37,109 bases of DNA from NCBI GenBank assembly GCA_900554695.1, contig USHV01000027.1, forward strand, positions 1 to 37,109. The letters are read 5' to 3'. The position numbers and the translations under genes were made by a program. The notes beneath the pieces were generated by a model that was not told the origin of the DNA, searched no databases, and was given only the letters and a program-made list of their open reading frames with translations. How positions within the stretch are numbered: the stretch's first letter is position 1; every line of letters begins with the position of its first letter. Positions 15,856-23,286 of the stretch are shown here, one piece after another. The stretch is from an uncultured Prevotella sp. GTDB lineage: Bacteria; Bacteroidota; Bacteroidia; Bacteroidales; Bacteroidaceae.

Positions 15856-15989
15856 ATAAACTATTGATATTCAATACATTACGAAAGCCTCTTATATTTC
15901 GCGTATTTGCGCCCGAAGGAAAGTCAGTCCGCAAATACTCGATTATTTTTCGGGGTAGAACCGGAAACTGAGGAGGAAAAATCAAAAAC

Positions 15990-16369
15990 TGCTTTCAAAT
16001 TGAAAGTAGCTTGTATTATTTCCTTTCAACAGAAAATTACAACACTAACTTGAACGAAAATGAATTTAACAGCCGCCCATATCATTTCCTTTCAACAGAA
16101 GAATGCAGCGCTGATTAGGAAAGAAATGAATTTGAAAGCTACACATATCGCTTCTTTTCAACAGAAGGAAACTACATTGATTTGAGATGAAATTAATTTA
16201 GGAACAACTTATATCATTTCCTTTCAACAGAAGAATACAACACTAACTTAAAAGAAAATTAATTTAAAAGCAAATCTTATCACTTCCTTTCAACAGAAAG
16301 AAATAGCGTTAATTTAGAAGGAAACGAATTTGAAAACACACCATACCGCTCCATTTCCACACAAAAAAA
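15990..16369 (+). repeat. 66-bp tandem array of copy 2
   Basis: The marker TCCTTTCAACAGAA (or TCTTTTCAACAGAA) recurs at 16021, 16087, 16153, 16219 and 16285, exactly 66 bases apart, and a degenerate copy follows at 16350. Each unit also has AATTTGAAAGC and CATATC at fixed places, so TTGAAAG and CTTTCAA face each other across about 18 bases. Positions between the markers are also similar among units, unlike CRISPR spacers. Confidence 0.9.
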
Positions 16370-16424
16370 CAGCGCCGAGTTGGTAATGAATGTGCAATTT
16401 CCCATTCAAACCAACTCGGCGCTG
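16363..16424 (-). terminator. Intrinsic terminator of the NDH-2 gene, inside the last repeat unit
   Basis: Perfect 14-bp stem CAGCGCCGAGTTGG (16370-16383)/CCAACTCGGCGCTG (16411-16424). On the minus strand it is followed by TTTTTTTG. Its left half coincides with the end of the 66-bp array. Confidence 0.85.
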
Positions 16425-16495
16425 AATTTCTACTGAGTCGATATAGCCTGATGACAATAAGCCTGCGACGTGACGTCACACGCCATTATGTCCTA

Positions 16496-17887
16496 CTACC
16501 GTTTTTCTTCCTCTGCCTTCTGCTTTTTCAACATCTCGGCCTCGGCAAGCATATCCGTACCAAGATGCGTCACGCGCTCACGCTCAAGACGCTCCCTCAC
16601 CTCTTTAGGTTTGGTGGCATAGACAATCATCCTTATCGAATCGTCGTAGGTGACATAGTTCCACAGCCAGTTGAGAAGCACCATGAGCTTGTTGCGTATG
16701 CCGAGTATCGAGCGCAGATGGACAACGAGCCACAACACCCACGCAAAGAAACCTTGCGAATGGAACTTGCCTATCTCTGCCACAGCCTTGTTTCTTCCCA
16801 CCGTTGCCATCGACCCGAGGTTATTATATACGAACGGAGTCAGAGACGAATCGTCGCCCGCCGCAATCTTCCTTATGTTGTGCGCGAGGTTCTTCGCCTG
16901 CTGTATGGCAACCTGCGCGAGCTGCGGATGACCTTTAGGATAAGCCGGATCGGTGGTCTGAAGACACTGATCGCCGATGGCGAACACGCCGTCCATGCCC
17001 TTCACACGGTTATACTCGTCCACTATGATGCGCTGTCCGCGTCCGAGATGATCACCTTCCATTCCGGTGATGGTGTTGGCCCTGACACCCGACACCCAGA
17101 TGAACGTACGGGTAGGTATCTCCGATCCGTCTTTCATCACAACCTTATGGTCGTGGTAGTCGGACACCATCTTGCCCAGACGAACCTCAACGCCCATGCT
17201 CTCGAGAAACTCCTTAGCCTTCTGCGACGAGTCTTGCGACATGCCGGCAAGCAGTCGGTCGCCTGCCTCTATCAGATAGATGTGCATCAGCGACGCGTCC
17301 ATGTCAGGATAGTCGTAAGGCAACACGTAGCGTTTCATCTGCGACAGAGCGCCCGCAATCTCCACGCCCGTGGCACCGCCACCCACAATCACCACGTTGA
17401 GCAGCTCCTGACGCTCCTCCTCAGTGGCGCAGGTCAGCGCACGCTCCAGATTGCTCAGCAGGGCGTTGCGCAGTCCCATAGCCTCGGCAACGGTCTTCAT
17501 AGGCATGGCCTCATCGGCTATATTGCTGTTTCCGAAGAAGTTGCTCGTCGTGCCGGCGGCAAAGACAAGATAGTCATACTCCATCTTTCCGATTGACGTC
17601 TGGATGATTTTCTTGTCGGGGAACACCGCGCGCACCTCAGCCATACGGAAATAGAAGTCGTCCTTACCGCGGAATATCTTTCTGAAAGGGAAAGAAATCT
17701 GTCCCGGTTCTATACCTGCCGAGGCAACCTGATATATCAACGGCGGAAACTGATGATAGTTGTTCTTATCCACCAGAACCACCTGCAGGTCTGAATTGCG
17801 AAGCTCCGTTGCAAGCCGGAGTCCTCCGAATCCACCACCGACAATCACAATACGTTTCTTTCCATTTCTCTTAATATTGACACTCAT
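16496..17887 (-). CDS. ndh: Type II NADH dehydrogenase (NDH-2)
   Basis: Membrane-attached flavoprotein that oxidises NADH and reduces quinone without pumping ions. The 463 residues contain two Rossmann sites: FAD-binding VIVGGGFGGLRLA (GGGFGG 17-22) and NADH-binding VVIVGGGATGVEIAG (169-174). A third FAD contact is GVFAIGDQC near residue 300, and the quinone-side motif AIQQAKNLAHN is intact. A hydrophobic stretch (WVLWLVVHLRSILG) and a basic amphipathic C-terminus should attach it to the inner membrane. In an anaerobe it would feed menaquinone for fumarate reduction or dispose of NADH. It is a single-gene unit with its own terminator. Confidence 0.94.
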   Translation of the reverse strand: MSVNIKRNGKKRIVIVGGGFGGLRLATELRNSDLQVVLVDKNNYHQFPPLIYQVASAGIEPGQISFPFRKIFRGKDDFYFRMAEVRAVFPDKKIIQTSIGKMEYDYLVFAAGTTSNFFGNSNIADEAMPMKTVAEAMGLRNALLSNLERALTCATEEERQELLNVVIVGGGATGVEIAGALSQMKRYVLPYDYPDMDASLMHIYLIEAGDRLLAGMSQDSSQKAKEFLESMGVEVRLGKMVSDYHDHKVVMKDGSEIPTRTFIWVSGVRANTITGMEGDHLGRGQRIIVDEYNRVKGMDGVFAIGDQCLQTTDPAYPKGHPQLAQVAIQQAKNLAHNIRKIAAGDDSSLTPFVYNNLGSMATVGRNKAVAEIGKFHSQGFFAWVLWLVVHLRSILGIRNKLMVLLNWLWNYVTYDDSIRMIVYATKPKEVRERLERERVTHLGTDMLAEAEMLKKQKAEEEKR

Positions 17888-18223
17888 AGCTATTGATTAT
17901 TTAGTTTACCGGTTATGATGATTGCACATGAATGTGCACACGTCCTTTTTATGTTTGCAAAGACAGGGAGTGGTTAGTGCACAGACAAGACAGAGAAAAC
18001 ATTGTTTTTTCTGTTTGGCTTTGCCGAACCGAATCCTATCTTATGCAAAGATAAGGATAAAATATTGTTTCCATATAATAAAAAGGTGAAAAATTCAACC
18101 TTACCACTCATCCGGAGCCGATTGCCACTATGTATTCCAATATGTGATAAAATATTCGTCATCTCTGTAGTTTTTTGTATTACCTTTGCGTCTAACTTGC
18201 AGTAATGTTCAAATCAATAATAA
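17888..18223. other. Divergent gap between ndh and the ECF sigma gene
   Basis: Contains the ndh promoter candidates and, on the plus strand, TACCTTTG at 18181-18188 as the probable -7 box for the ECF gene, about 36 bases before its ATG. An imperfect inverted repeat, CCTATCTT-atgc-AAAGATAAGG, lies near 18035-18056. No small gene or typical RNA is visible. Confidence 0.5.
17958..17988 (-). promoter_or_regulatory. Probable ndh promoter
   Basis: On the minus strand: TTG (17988-17986), 20 bases, TGTCTTTG (17965-17958), one mismatch to TAnnTTTG. The leader would be about 64 bases. A second consensus -7 box (TATCTTTG, 18053-18046) lies farther upstream but lacks a -33 box. Confidence 0.5.
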
Positions 18224-18703
18224 ATGGAAATATCTGAAAAGGAATTCGAACGTATTGTCAGGCAGAACAAAAGCACCATATACACCGTGTGCTATATGTT
18301 CGCAGACAATGCCAACGACGCCGACGACCTGTTCCAGGAGGTGCTGCTCAACATATGGAACGGACTCGGAAAGTTCAGGCAGTCGAGCGACATATCTACG
18401 TGGATATGGCGTGTAAGCCTCAATACCTGCATAAGCAGCGACCGGAAACGCAAGCGAAGACACACCGTCAGGCTCACAATGGAGGCCAACCTGTATGAGG
18501 ACAACGACGACGACACACGACAGATACGTATGTTGCGCGACCGCATACATCGTCTTAAACCTTTCGACCGCGCCATAGTGCTGCTGTGGCTCGAGAATCT
18601 CAGCTATGAGGAAATAGGCGACATAGTGGGTATCACGGCTAAGAACGTGTCGGTGAGACTGTTCCGCATACGTCAGGAACTGAAACAAATGTCCAACAAC
18701 TAA
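18224..18703 (+). CDS. ECF-type RNA polymerase sigma factor
   Basis: Alternative sigma-70 family factor of 159 residues, with only regions 2 and 4. Region 2 spans about residues 12-80, with the core-binding segment DADDLFQEVLLNIW (32-45) and the -10 recognition part STWIWRVSLNTCIS. Region 4 spans about 105-155, with the helix-turn-helix LSYEEIGDIVGITAKNVSVRL. It is followed after 12 bases by a small membrane protein gene, the usual place for a regulator of the sigma factor. The target genes are unknown. Such factors in Bacteroidetes often control envelope or nutrient-uptake genes. Confidence 0.93.
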   Translation: MEISEKEFERIVRQNKSTIYTVCYMFADNANDADDLFQEVLLNIWNGLGKFRQSSDISTWIWRVSLNTCISSDRKRKRRHTVRLTMEANLYEDNDDDTRQIRMLRDRIHRLKPFDRAIVLLWLENLSYEEIGDIVGITAKNVSVRLFRIRQELKQMSNN

Positions 18704-18715
18704 AACTGCAAGAAG

Positions 18716-19303
18716 ATGGAAAACAACAACGAACTGGAAATGATGCGCGCACAAGTGGCACTGCTCAAGGAGAAGCTCGACAATGAGCAGTTGGTGAGCG
18801 AGAAGCTGCTGCGCTCCATAATAAAGAAGACTGTCAGAAGACTGACATTCGAACGCATGTGGTCTCTGCCTTTCATCCTGATTTTCATACCATGGATAAT
18901 ATATGTGCTCGTAACGGAAATAAAGCTATCGATGGTCTTCGCCATAGTCTTCGGACTGTACATGATAGCCGCGACGATATACACATTCTATTCGCAACGC
19001 GGACTGAACAACAAGACGGTGGGAACAGACAGGCTTGTGGATACGGGCCGCAGACTGATACGTCTGAAACGCCTTAACGCCAGATGGCTGCGCATAAGCA
19101 TCCCTGTCTCGGTGATAATTTTGGCATGGATGTTTCTCGAAGTGGATCCCGATGCGCCATACGGCGTCCCGTTCTATCGAGGTGCAAGCTTTGGTTTAGC
19201 CGTGGGAGCGGTCTTTGGTACTATAAGATATGTGAAAAGACGGCGCGAACTGAAGGATTGTATTCGTCAGATAGAGGACCTTACGGGTGAGAAACTCGAC
19301 TGA
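18716..19303 (+). CDS. Membrane protein paired with the ECF sigma factor (putative anti-sigma)
   Basis: Protein of 195 residues with a cytoplasmic, helical N-terminus (residues 1-45, with a heptad-like ELEMMRAQVALLKEKLDNEQLVSEKLL) and about four transmembrane segments: 50-66, 71-92, 126-142 and 156-172. The basic loop at 110-125 and the basic tail from 171 should be cytoplasmic. I do not see a FecR domain or a zinc anti-sigma motif. Position and topology suggest it holds the sigma factor at the membrane, but this is inferred from context only. The ATG at 18716 is 12 bases after the sigma stop codon. Confidence 0.75.
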   Translation: MENNNELEMMRAQVALLKEKLDNEQLVSEKLLRSIIKKTVRRLTFERMWSLPFILIFIPWIIYVLVTEIKLSMVFAIVFGLYMIAATIYTFYSQRGLNNKTVGTDRLVDTGRRLIRLKRLNARWLRISIPVSVIILAWMFLEVDPDAPYGVPFYRGASFGLAVGAVFGTIRYVKRRRELKDCIRQIEDLTGEKLD

Positions 19304-19333
19304 ACGCGCCCGTCAGATCGACATGACAAACAA

Positions 19334-19387
19334 TAAACCACCGGCCCGCAGCGACATCAGTGTCATGCTGCGGGCCGGTGGTTTATC
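19334..19387. terminator. Shared terminator between convergent genes
   Basis: Very stable stem AAACCACCGGCCCGCAGC with its complement GCTGCGGGCCGGTGGTTT. It lies between the stops of the putative anti-sigma gene (+) and the MscS-type gene (-). T-rich flanks on both strands suit two-way termination. Confidence 0.85.
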
Positions 19388-19437
19388 ATATTCCATACGC
19401 CGTATATCTGTTGCTTATCCGTAATGTGAGCCATGGC

Positions 19438-20595
19438 TCAGATGCGCTGATATATCTTCAGGCCGAAATCATCCACAATGGCGTAGATGTATTCCATTAT
19501 TTCGGCGAGATGATGCTCATAGGGTTTCCAGTCCTTCTGCTTCAGGAAGAAGTAGAACTCTATGGGCAGACCGGTGCTTGTGGCCTCGAGCTGGCGCACG
19601 AAGAACATCATTTCGCTGTTCACATCGTCGCGCGCGGCTATCCAACGCTCGACATACCGGCGGAAGAGAGTCATGTTTACTACGTTGCCTTTCATCTCTG
19701 TCGCCTTCATGCCATACTTCTCCGTGAGCCTCTCTTTCATCTGGTCGTCGGCCAGGCGCACGCTGCGGAAGTCGAAATAAACCATGCGCTTCACCCTTCG
19801 TCCTCCTCCGCTGCGCATCGACATCCAGTTCTGGAACGAGCCGTCAACAAGCGTGAGCGGCGAGACGGTGAGTATGGTGTTGTCGAAGTTGCGCACCTTC
19901 ACCGTGGTGAGCGTTATGTCTTCCACTATGCCGTTCACCTCTGTCTTGGGCACTGTTATCCAGTCGCCCTTGTGAAGCATGTCGTTGCTCGTGAGCCTCA
20001 CGCCCGCCACGAGTCCCGTGATGGTGTCCTTGAACACGAGCATGAGTATTGCCGACGTGGCACCGAGACCGGCAAGGAGCGTCAGCGGACTGCGTCCTAT
20101 CACCACGGCAACCATGACAATGACCGAGATAAATATCACTCCTATCTTCAGCACACCGCAGAAGGTGTGGAAATACTGCTGCAAGGCCGTGCGGCGTTCG
20201 CCCTCGAAGCCCTTGAACGAGTCGATGAAGGCTATGCCGAGACGCATGGACATGAGCACCACATAGAACGCCGTGACACGCGAAAGGACCTCAGGCACTG
20301 TGTGATAGACAGCGAACACGTCGGGAAGGAACATCCAGACAAACAGTCCCGGCACTATGTGCGAGGCGGCGCGGAGCGTACCTTCGTTCAGCAGAATGTC
20401 GTCCCACTCCACCACTGTCTTCTCTGCTATGCGCACCATGAGCGGCACTATGAGCTTATGACACAAGAGATAGATGAGACACGCCACTCCGAGTATGATC
20501 AGAGCAAGAGCCATGCGGCTCGTGAACGTGAGCATGGATCCTGTCAGTCCGGTCTGTCCGAAGAGCTGTTCTGCCTGTATTACAATGTCGTTCAT
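19438..20595 (-). CDS. MscS-family mechanosensitive ion channel
   Basis: Inner-membrane channel that opens under membrane tension to release solutes after osmotic downshock. It has 385 residues, with hydrophobic segments near 22-45, 76-95, 107-125 and 148-167. The pore helix and family signature follow at 170-200: LLAGLGATSAILMLVFKDTITGLVAG. The beta domain begins at KGDWI (209-213), and the alpha/beta vestibule runs to the C-terminus. The extra N-terminal helices and the long beta domain resemble the YbdG-type subgroup rather than minimal MscS. Last of three same-strand genes; its start is 24 bases after the stop codon of the PBP4-type gene, so they are probably co-transcribed. Confidence 0.92.
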   Translation of the reverse strand: MNDIVIQAEQLFGQTGLTGSMLTFTSRMALALIILGVACLIYLLCHKLIVPLMVRIAEKTVVEWDDILLNEGTLRAASHIVPGLFVWMFLPDVFAVYHTVPEVLSRVTAFYVVLMSMRLGIAFIDSFKGFEGERRTALQQYFHTFCGVLKIGVIFISVIVMVAVVIGRSPLTLLAGLGATSAILMLVFKDTITGLVAGVRLTSNDMLHKGDWITVPKTEVNGIVEDITLTTVKVRNFDNTILTVSPLTLVDGSFQNWMSMRSGGGRRVKRMVYFDFRSVRLADDQMKERLTEKYGMKATEMKGNVVNMTLFRRYVERWIAARDDVNSEMMFFVRQLEATSTGLPIEFYFFLKQKDWKPYEHHLAEIMEYIYAIVDDFGLKIYQRI

Positions 20596-20619
20596 GAGGA
20601 TATGTATATGTTCGTTACA

Positions 20620-21897
20620 TCAAGGCTGGCACAACACCATGCACACATGATCCTGAAAAGCGCGCGCGTCGCGGCTGCGCTTGACGCCCTGGTTTATTAT
20701 GGAGAAAGCCAGACGATGGCCGTTTGGCGCCGTACAGTAGCCTGCAAGACTGCTCACGCCTGTCACAGAACCTGTCTTGGCATAGACATTTCCGCGTGTG
20801 AAAGTGCCGTGCATACGGTTTTTCAAGGTGCCGTCAACACCTGCCTGCGGCAGCGAAGGGTGCAGATGGAGATAGATATTGTTGTTCATGAAAGCATAGC
20901 GCAGCAGTTTCACCTGAAGCTCCGCCGTGACATAGTTGTATAGTGACAGTCCCGAGCCGTCGGCAAAATAATACTGCGACGGATCGAGTCCCACCTTTGT
21001 GACCAGCCGGTTGATTACAGCCCGGGCGCTGCGTGCCGATGCCGGATGGTTGCCTGTGCTGGCTGCAATCTGATAGAACATCGACTCGGCATAGAGGTTG
21101 TCGCTCTCCTTCATCATGTTCATCAGTATCTGGTCCATCGTGTGGAAGCGGCGGCAGATGCAGAAGGCGTCGCCCGGCTTCATGGCCTCAGACACAGTAC
21201 CCTCGACAACGATGCCATACTTTTGCAGCTCGTCGGCAAAACGCTGCATGAAATTGTCCTTACGGCTTATGAGCAACGGCGAGAGCACTGGATTGTCGTC
21301 GTCCCAGCACCAGCCCTTACCCAGACGTGCGGTGTCCTTCATTGTCTTGTCGGCATAGAGATTGCCGCGTATCGTATCGACGCCCATCTTGTGAATGCTC
21401 TCCACGAAGGCGCGCAGGTCGTCGGAATTGAAGCGTGGATCGAATCCGCCCACGCAATAGACATTGCCTCGCAACACGCCGTCGGACACCTGTCCGGTGT
21501 AGCACAGCTCGGTCTTGAACTGATAGCTACCGCCCAACTTGTCGATGGCGGTGATGGCGGTGATGAGCTTCATGGTTGAAGCGGGGCGCAGACGCTGGCG
21601 CTCGTTGTGGCGGAAGATAACCGAATCGGCGTCAAGGTCGTAAACCATCATGCCCACCTGCGATGTCGAGAACATGTGCGAGTCGAGCAGCGATGCCAAC
21701 GATGCCTGCACCGACTGGGGCCAAGGCAGCGACGGCACGGAGACCGAAGCAGTGTCGGACACGGCATTCAGGGTGTCGAGATGCAGGGTGTCGGATGCGC
21801 CCGCGGCGTACTCGTCATCGTCTTCTATTATTTCCTGAGCATGAACCGGCGTGAACAACAACACCGGAATAAGAAGCAAATACAACAATCGTTTCAT
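20620..21897 (-). CDS. dacB: D-alanyl-D-alanine carboxypeptidase/endopeptidase (PBP4 type, S13)
   Basis: Periplasmic penicillin-binding protein that trims peptidoglycan side chains and crosslinks. The 425 residues begin with a signal peptide (MKRLLYLLLIPVLLFTPVHA). All three active-site motifs are present: STMK (S107, K110), SDN (265-267) and KTG (374-376). The long spacing between the first two motifs, and GGFDPRF in between, mark family S13. An acidic linker (EIIEDDDEY) follows the signal peptide. It lies between a small PH-like membrane protein and an MscS channel, all on one strand, suggesting a cell-envelope unit. Confidence 0.92.
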   Translation of the reverse strand: MKRLLYLLLIPVLLFTPVHAQEIIEDDDEYAAGASDTLHLDTLNAVSDTASVSVPSLPWPQSVQASLASLLDSHMFSTSQVGMMVYDLDADSVIFRHNERQRLRPASTMKLITAITAIDKLGGSYQFKTELCYTGQVSDGVLRGNVYCVGGFDPRFNSDDLRAFVESIHKMGVDTIRGNLYADKTMKDTARLGKGWCWDDDNPVLSPLLISRKDNFMQRFADELQKYGIVVEGTVSEAMKPGDAFCICRRFHTMDQILMNMMKESDNLYAESMFYQIAASTGNHPASARSARAVINRLVTKVGLDPSQYYFADGSGLSLYNYVTAELQVKLLRYAFMNNNIYLHLHPSLPQAGVDGTLKNRMHGTFTRGNVYAKTGSVTGVSSLAGYCTAPNGHRLAFSIINQGVKRSRDARAFQDHVCMVLCQP

Positions 21898-21988
21898 TAT
21901 TTTCTATCAATAAGACTGCACACGACACGGAGCCGTGCGCATCATGAAAAACACTTCAACTTACCATGCACCTTACGTGCGGCTGCGA

Positions 21989-22417
21989 CTATTCGCCATC
22001 AGCGTCGGTATCATCGGCGACAGAGGCCGAAGCCATCCGCCGTTCTATCTCTCTTATAAAACCGTCCTCGTTGTCGGGCTGCACCGACACCACGTGTCCG
22101 TCGCCCCACTCCACGGCAATATACGGTTTCAGAAGCAGTCGTCCCTCCACGCGTTTCACCTCACGTATCTCCGACAAGGGCACCACGATGCGGCGCGACA
22201 GCCGTCCGCCGTCTATCACCAGGCGCTTGTCTGAGGTGAGAAGATACACCGTGTGCACAGCACGCTCAACGGTAAGCGCGGCAAGCACTATCATGGCCAA
22301 CCCCACCACACCCGACAACAGATTGTGGTGCATGAGCGCCCACAGACCGATGAGCGCGAAGACCATAATCGTAACAATGTCGATATAAAACACATGTTTG
22401 TGAAAAATCCTGTCCAT
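21989..22417 (-). CDS. Small membrane protein with a bacterial PH-like domain
   Basis: 142 residues. Two hydrophobic segments (about 10-28 and 33-50) form a membrane hairpin. The soluble part (about 55-125) has the pattern of bacterial PH-like domains: VYLLTSDKRLVIDGGRL, VVPLSEIREVKRVEGRLL, PYIAVEWGDGHVVSVQPDNEDGFIREIERR. The tail is acidic. The function is unknown; such domains often sit at the inner face of the membrane. It is first in the leftward cluster with the PBP4-type and MscS-type genes, 91 bases ahead of the former. Confidence 0.78.
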   Translation of the reverse strand: MDRIFHKHVFYIDIVTIMVFALIGLWALMHHNLLSGVVGLAMIVLAALTVERAVHTVYLLTSDKRLVIDGGRLSRRIVVPLSEIREVKRVEGRLLLKPYIAVEWGDGHVVSVQPDNEDGFIREIERRMASASVADDTDADGE

Positions 22418-22606
22418 AAGAGCATCGACTTACTGACACGCGCACCGAACCATATGCAGTGAAACCGGCACAGACGCAGCCCGAAAGCACGCGCAAGCAC
22501 CCAAACACCGCATACACGACATCACCACCCCACACGCCCGTTGCCACGAAACGCGCACGGCGGCACATCAGTCGCCCGACAAACGCGGGTACATATTATC
22601 TTGATG

Positions 22607-22638
22607 CAAAGATATAAATAAATATTCATACAGACGAA
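22607..22638 (-). promoter_or_regulatory. Promoter of the PH-like/dacB/mscS cluster
   Basis: On the minus strand: TTCG (22638-22635), 20 bases, TATCTTTG (22614-22607). The -7 box is perfect and the -33 box has one mismatch. The leader would be about 180 bases. Confidence 0.6.
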
Positions 22639-22895
22639 AAGTTTTTTACGTCGTTCGGTAAACAAAATGTAAGAAAAAGATAATGCCGTCGGCACGATAC
22701 ATTTTTTTATACTTCATTAATAATTAAGCGGCTCAGAAATGTTAAAAACGCGGTATGAAAATCTCTGATTTCTCGAATTTTTGCAGCCGAGGACACATTT
22801 TCGGCGGGGAAAACGAGTTTTTGCCGCATAAACATAATACGCTGTAAATCAAATGATTATATAATATACCCGATTTATCATCAACCGGAACATAT

Positions 22896-23005
22896 CGCAA
22901 TATGCACTATATCAGGGTGCGATATGGGCCATTTCGCCTTATGAAACAGGCCATATCACGCCCTGAAATGCACTCAATCGTAACACGATAAAGGCTGTTT
23001 CGCAC
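22896..23005 (+). repeat. 22-bp near-palindrome array, fourth (partial) locus
   Basis: Five contiguous 22-bp blocks starting at 22896, 22918, 22940, 22962 and 22984. The second block is the clearest: TGCGATATGG-G-CCATTTCGCCT. Words such as GGGTGCGATATGG and GATAAAGGC match the arrays in the three large copies. The conserved arm, the hairpin and the 66-bp array are all missing here. Confidence 0.8.
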
Positions 23006-23286
23006 CGCCGGAATCCGTCAGCCGCTCCGCACTTAATATTTTTTCGGACGAAAAACACGTTTTAGTGACATTCCGAAATCTGTTTTGTCAATTTCCGAGT
23101 GTTAAACCGACTCCGCGCATAGTATAAACTTTGTTAATGCCAGTTTCTGCGTTCGCTTATGGCACACCGCAACAACACGCATCAACAAAGGCATCGTACA
23201 TAAAAAACGCTGCATTTTATGGCCTGCATGTAGATGCGGCTTCGATTATTTTATGTAATTTTGCAGTATATTCAAAAAATATTCAT

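Larger units (their letters stand above)
15550..16383 (+). repeat. Dispersed modular non-coding element, copy 2
   Basis: Occupies the gap between the convergent etf operon and NDH-2 gene; boundaries are approximate. Modules on the plus strand: conserved arm from ACTTACG at 15575; TGATATACCC at 15682; 22-bp palindrome array 15702-15855; palindrome TATTGA-tat-TCAATA; hairpin 15900-15911/15930-15941; right end GGGGTAGAACC at 15952-15962 (mutated relative to the other copies); then the 66-bp array from about 15990. The core again measures 281 bp. The last array unit merges into the NDH-2 terminator. No transposase or coding frame conserved among copies is present. Confidence 0.88.
22418..23286. 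other. Divergent non-coding region between the PH-like gene and nadB
   Basis: Contains the leftward promoter (22607-22638), a palindromic GGCGGGGAAAACGAGTTTT motif near 22803, the five-unit 22-bp array (22896-23005), and a nadB -7 box TAATTTTG (23256-23263) with no clear -33 box, leaving a very short leader. The stretch 23006-23250 shows nothing I can name. In-frame codons upstream of nadB from 23131 do not look coding. Confidence 0.5.

Noticed and set aside
15671..15985. Open reading frames of 80-104 codons in the dispersed element, with similar translations (KKHHF...NG...GYI) in all three copies
   Set aside because: The similarity follows from DNA similarity. Starts and ends differ, copy 3 has an in-frame TAG, and copy 1 stops early. 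The frames also cross the 22-bp array, whose period is not a multiple of three.
16021..16369. CRISPR array suggested by regular 66-bp spacing
   Set aside because: The parts between the best-conserved words are also similar from unit to unit, so they are not unique spacers, and no cas gene is nearby.
16451..17596. Open frame of 381 codons opposite ndh
   Set aside because: It lies antisense to an intact NDH-2 gene and its translation is His/Arg-rich without recognisable domains.
19360..20943. Open frame of 527 codons opposite the mscS and dacB genes
   Set aside because: It spans two real genes and their junction on the other strand and starts within the terminator; composition is that of an antisense shadow.
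23131..23286. Longer nadB with a 52-residue N-terminal extension
   Set aside because: The extra residues do not match the family. The FAD-binding start MVFKYDFLIIGSG fits the ATG at 23287, and a consensus -7 box (23256-23263) lies within the extension.
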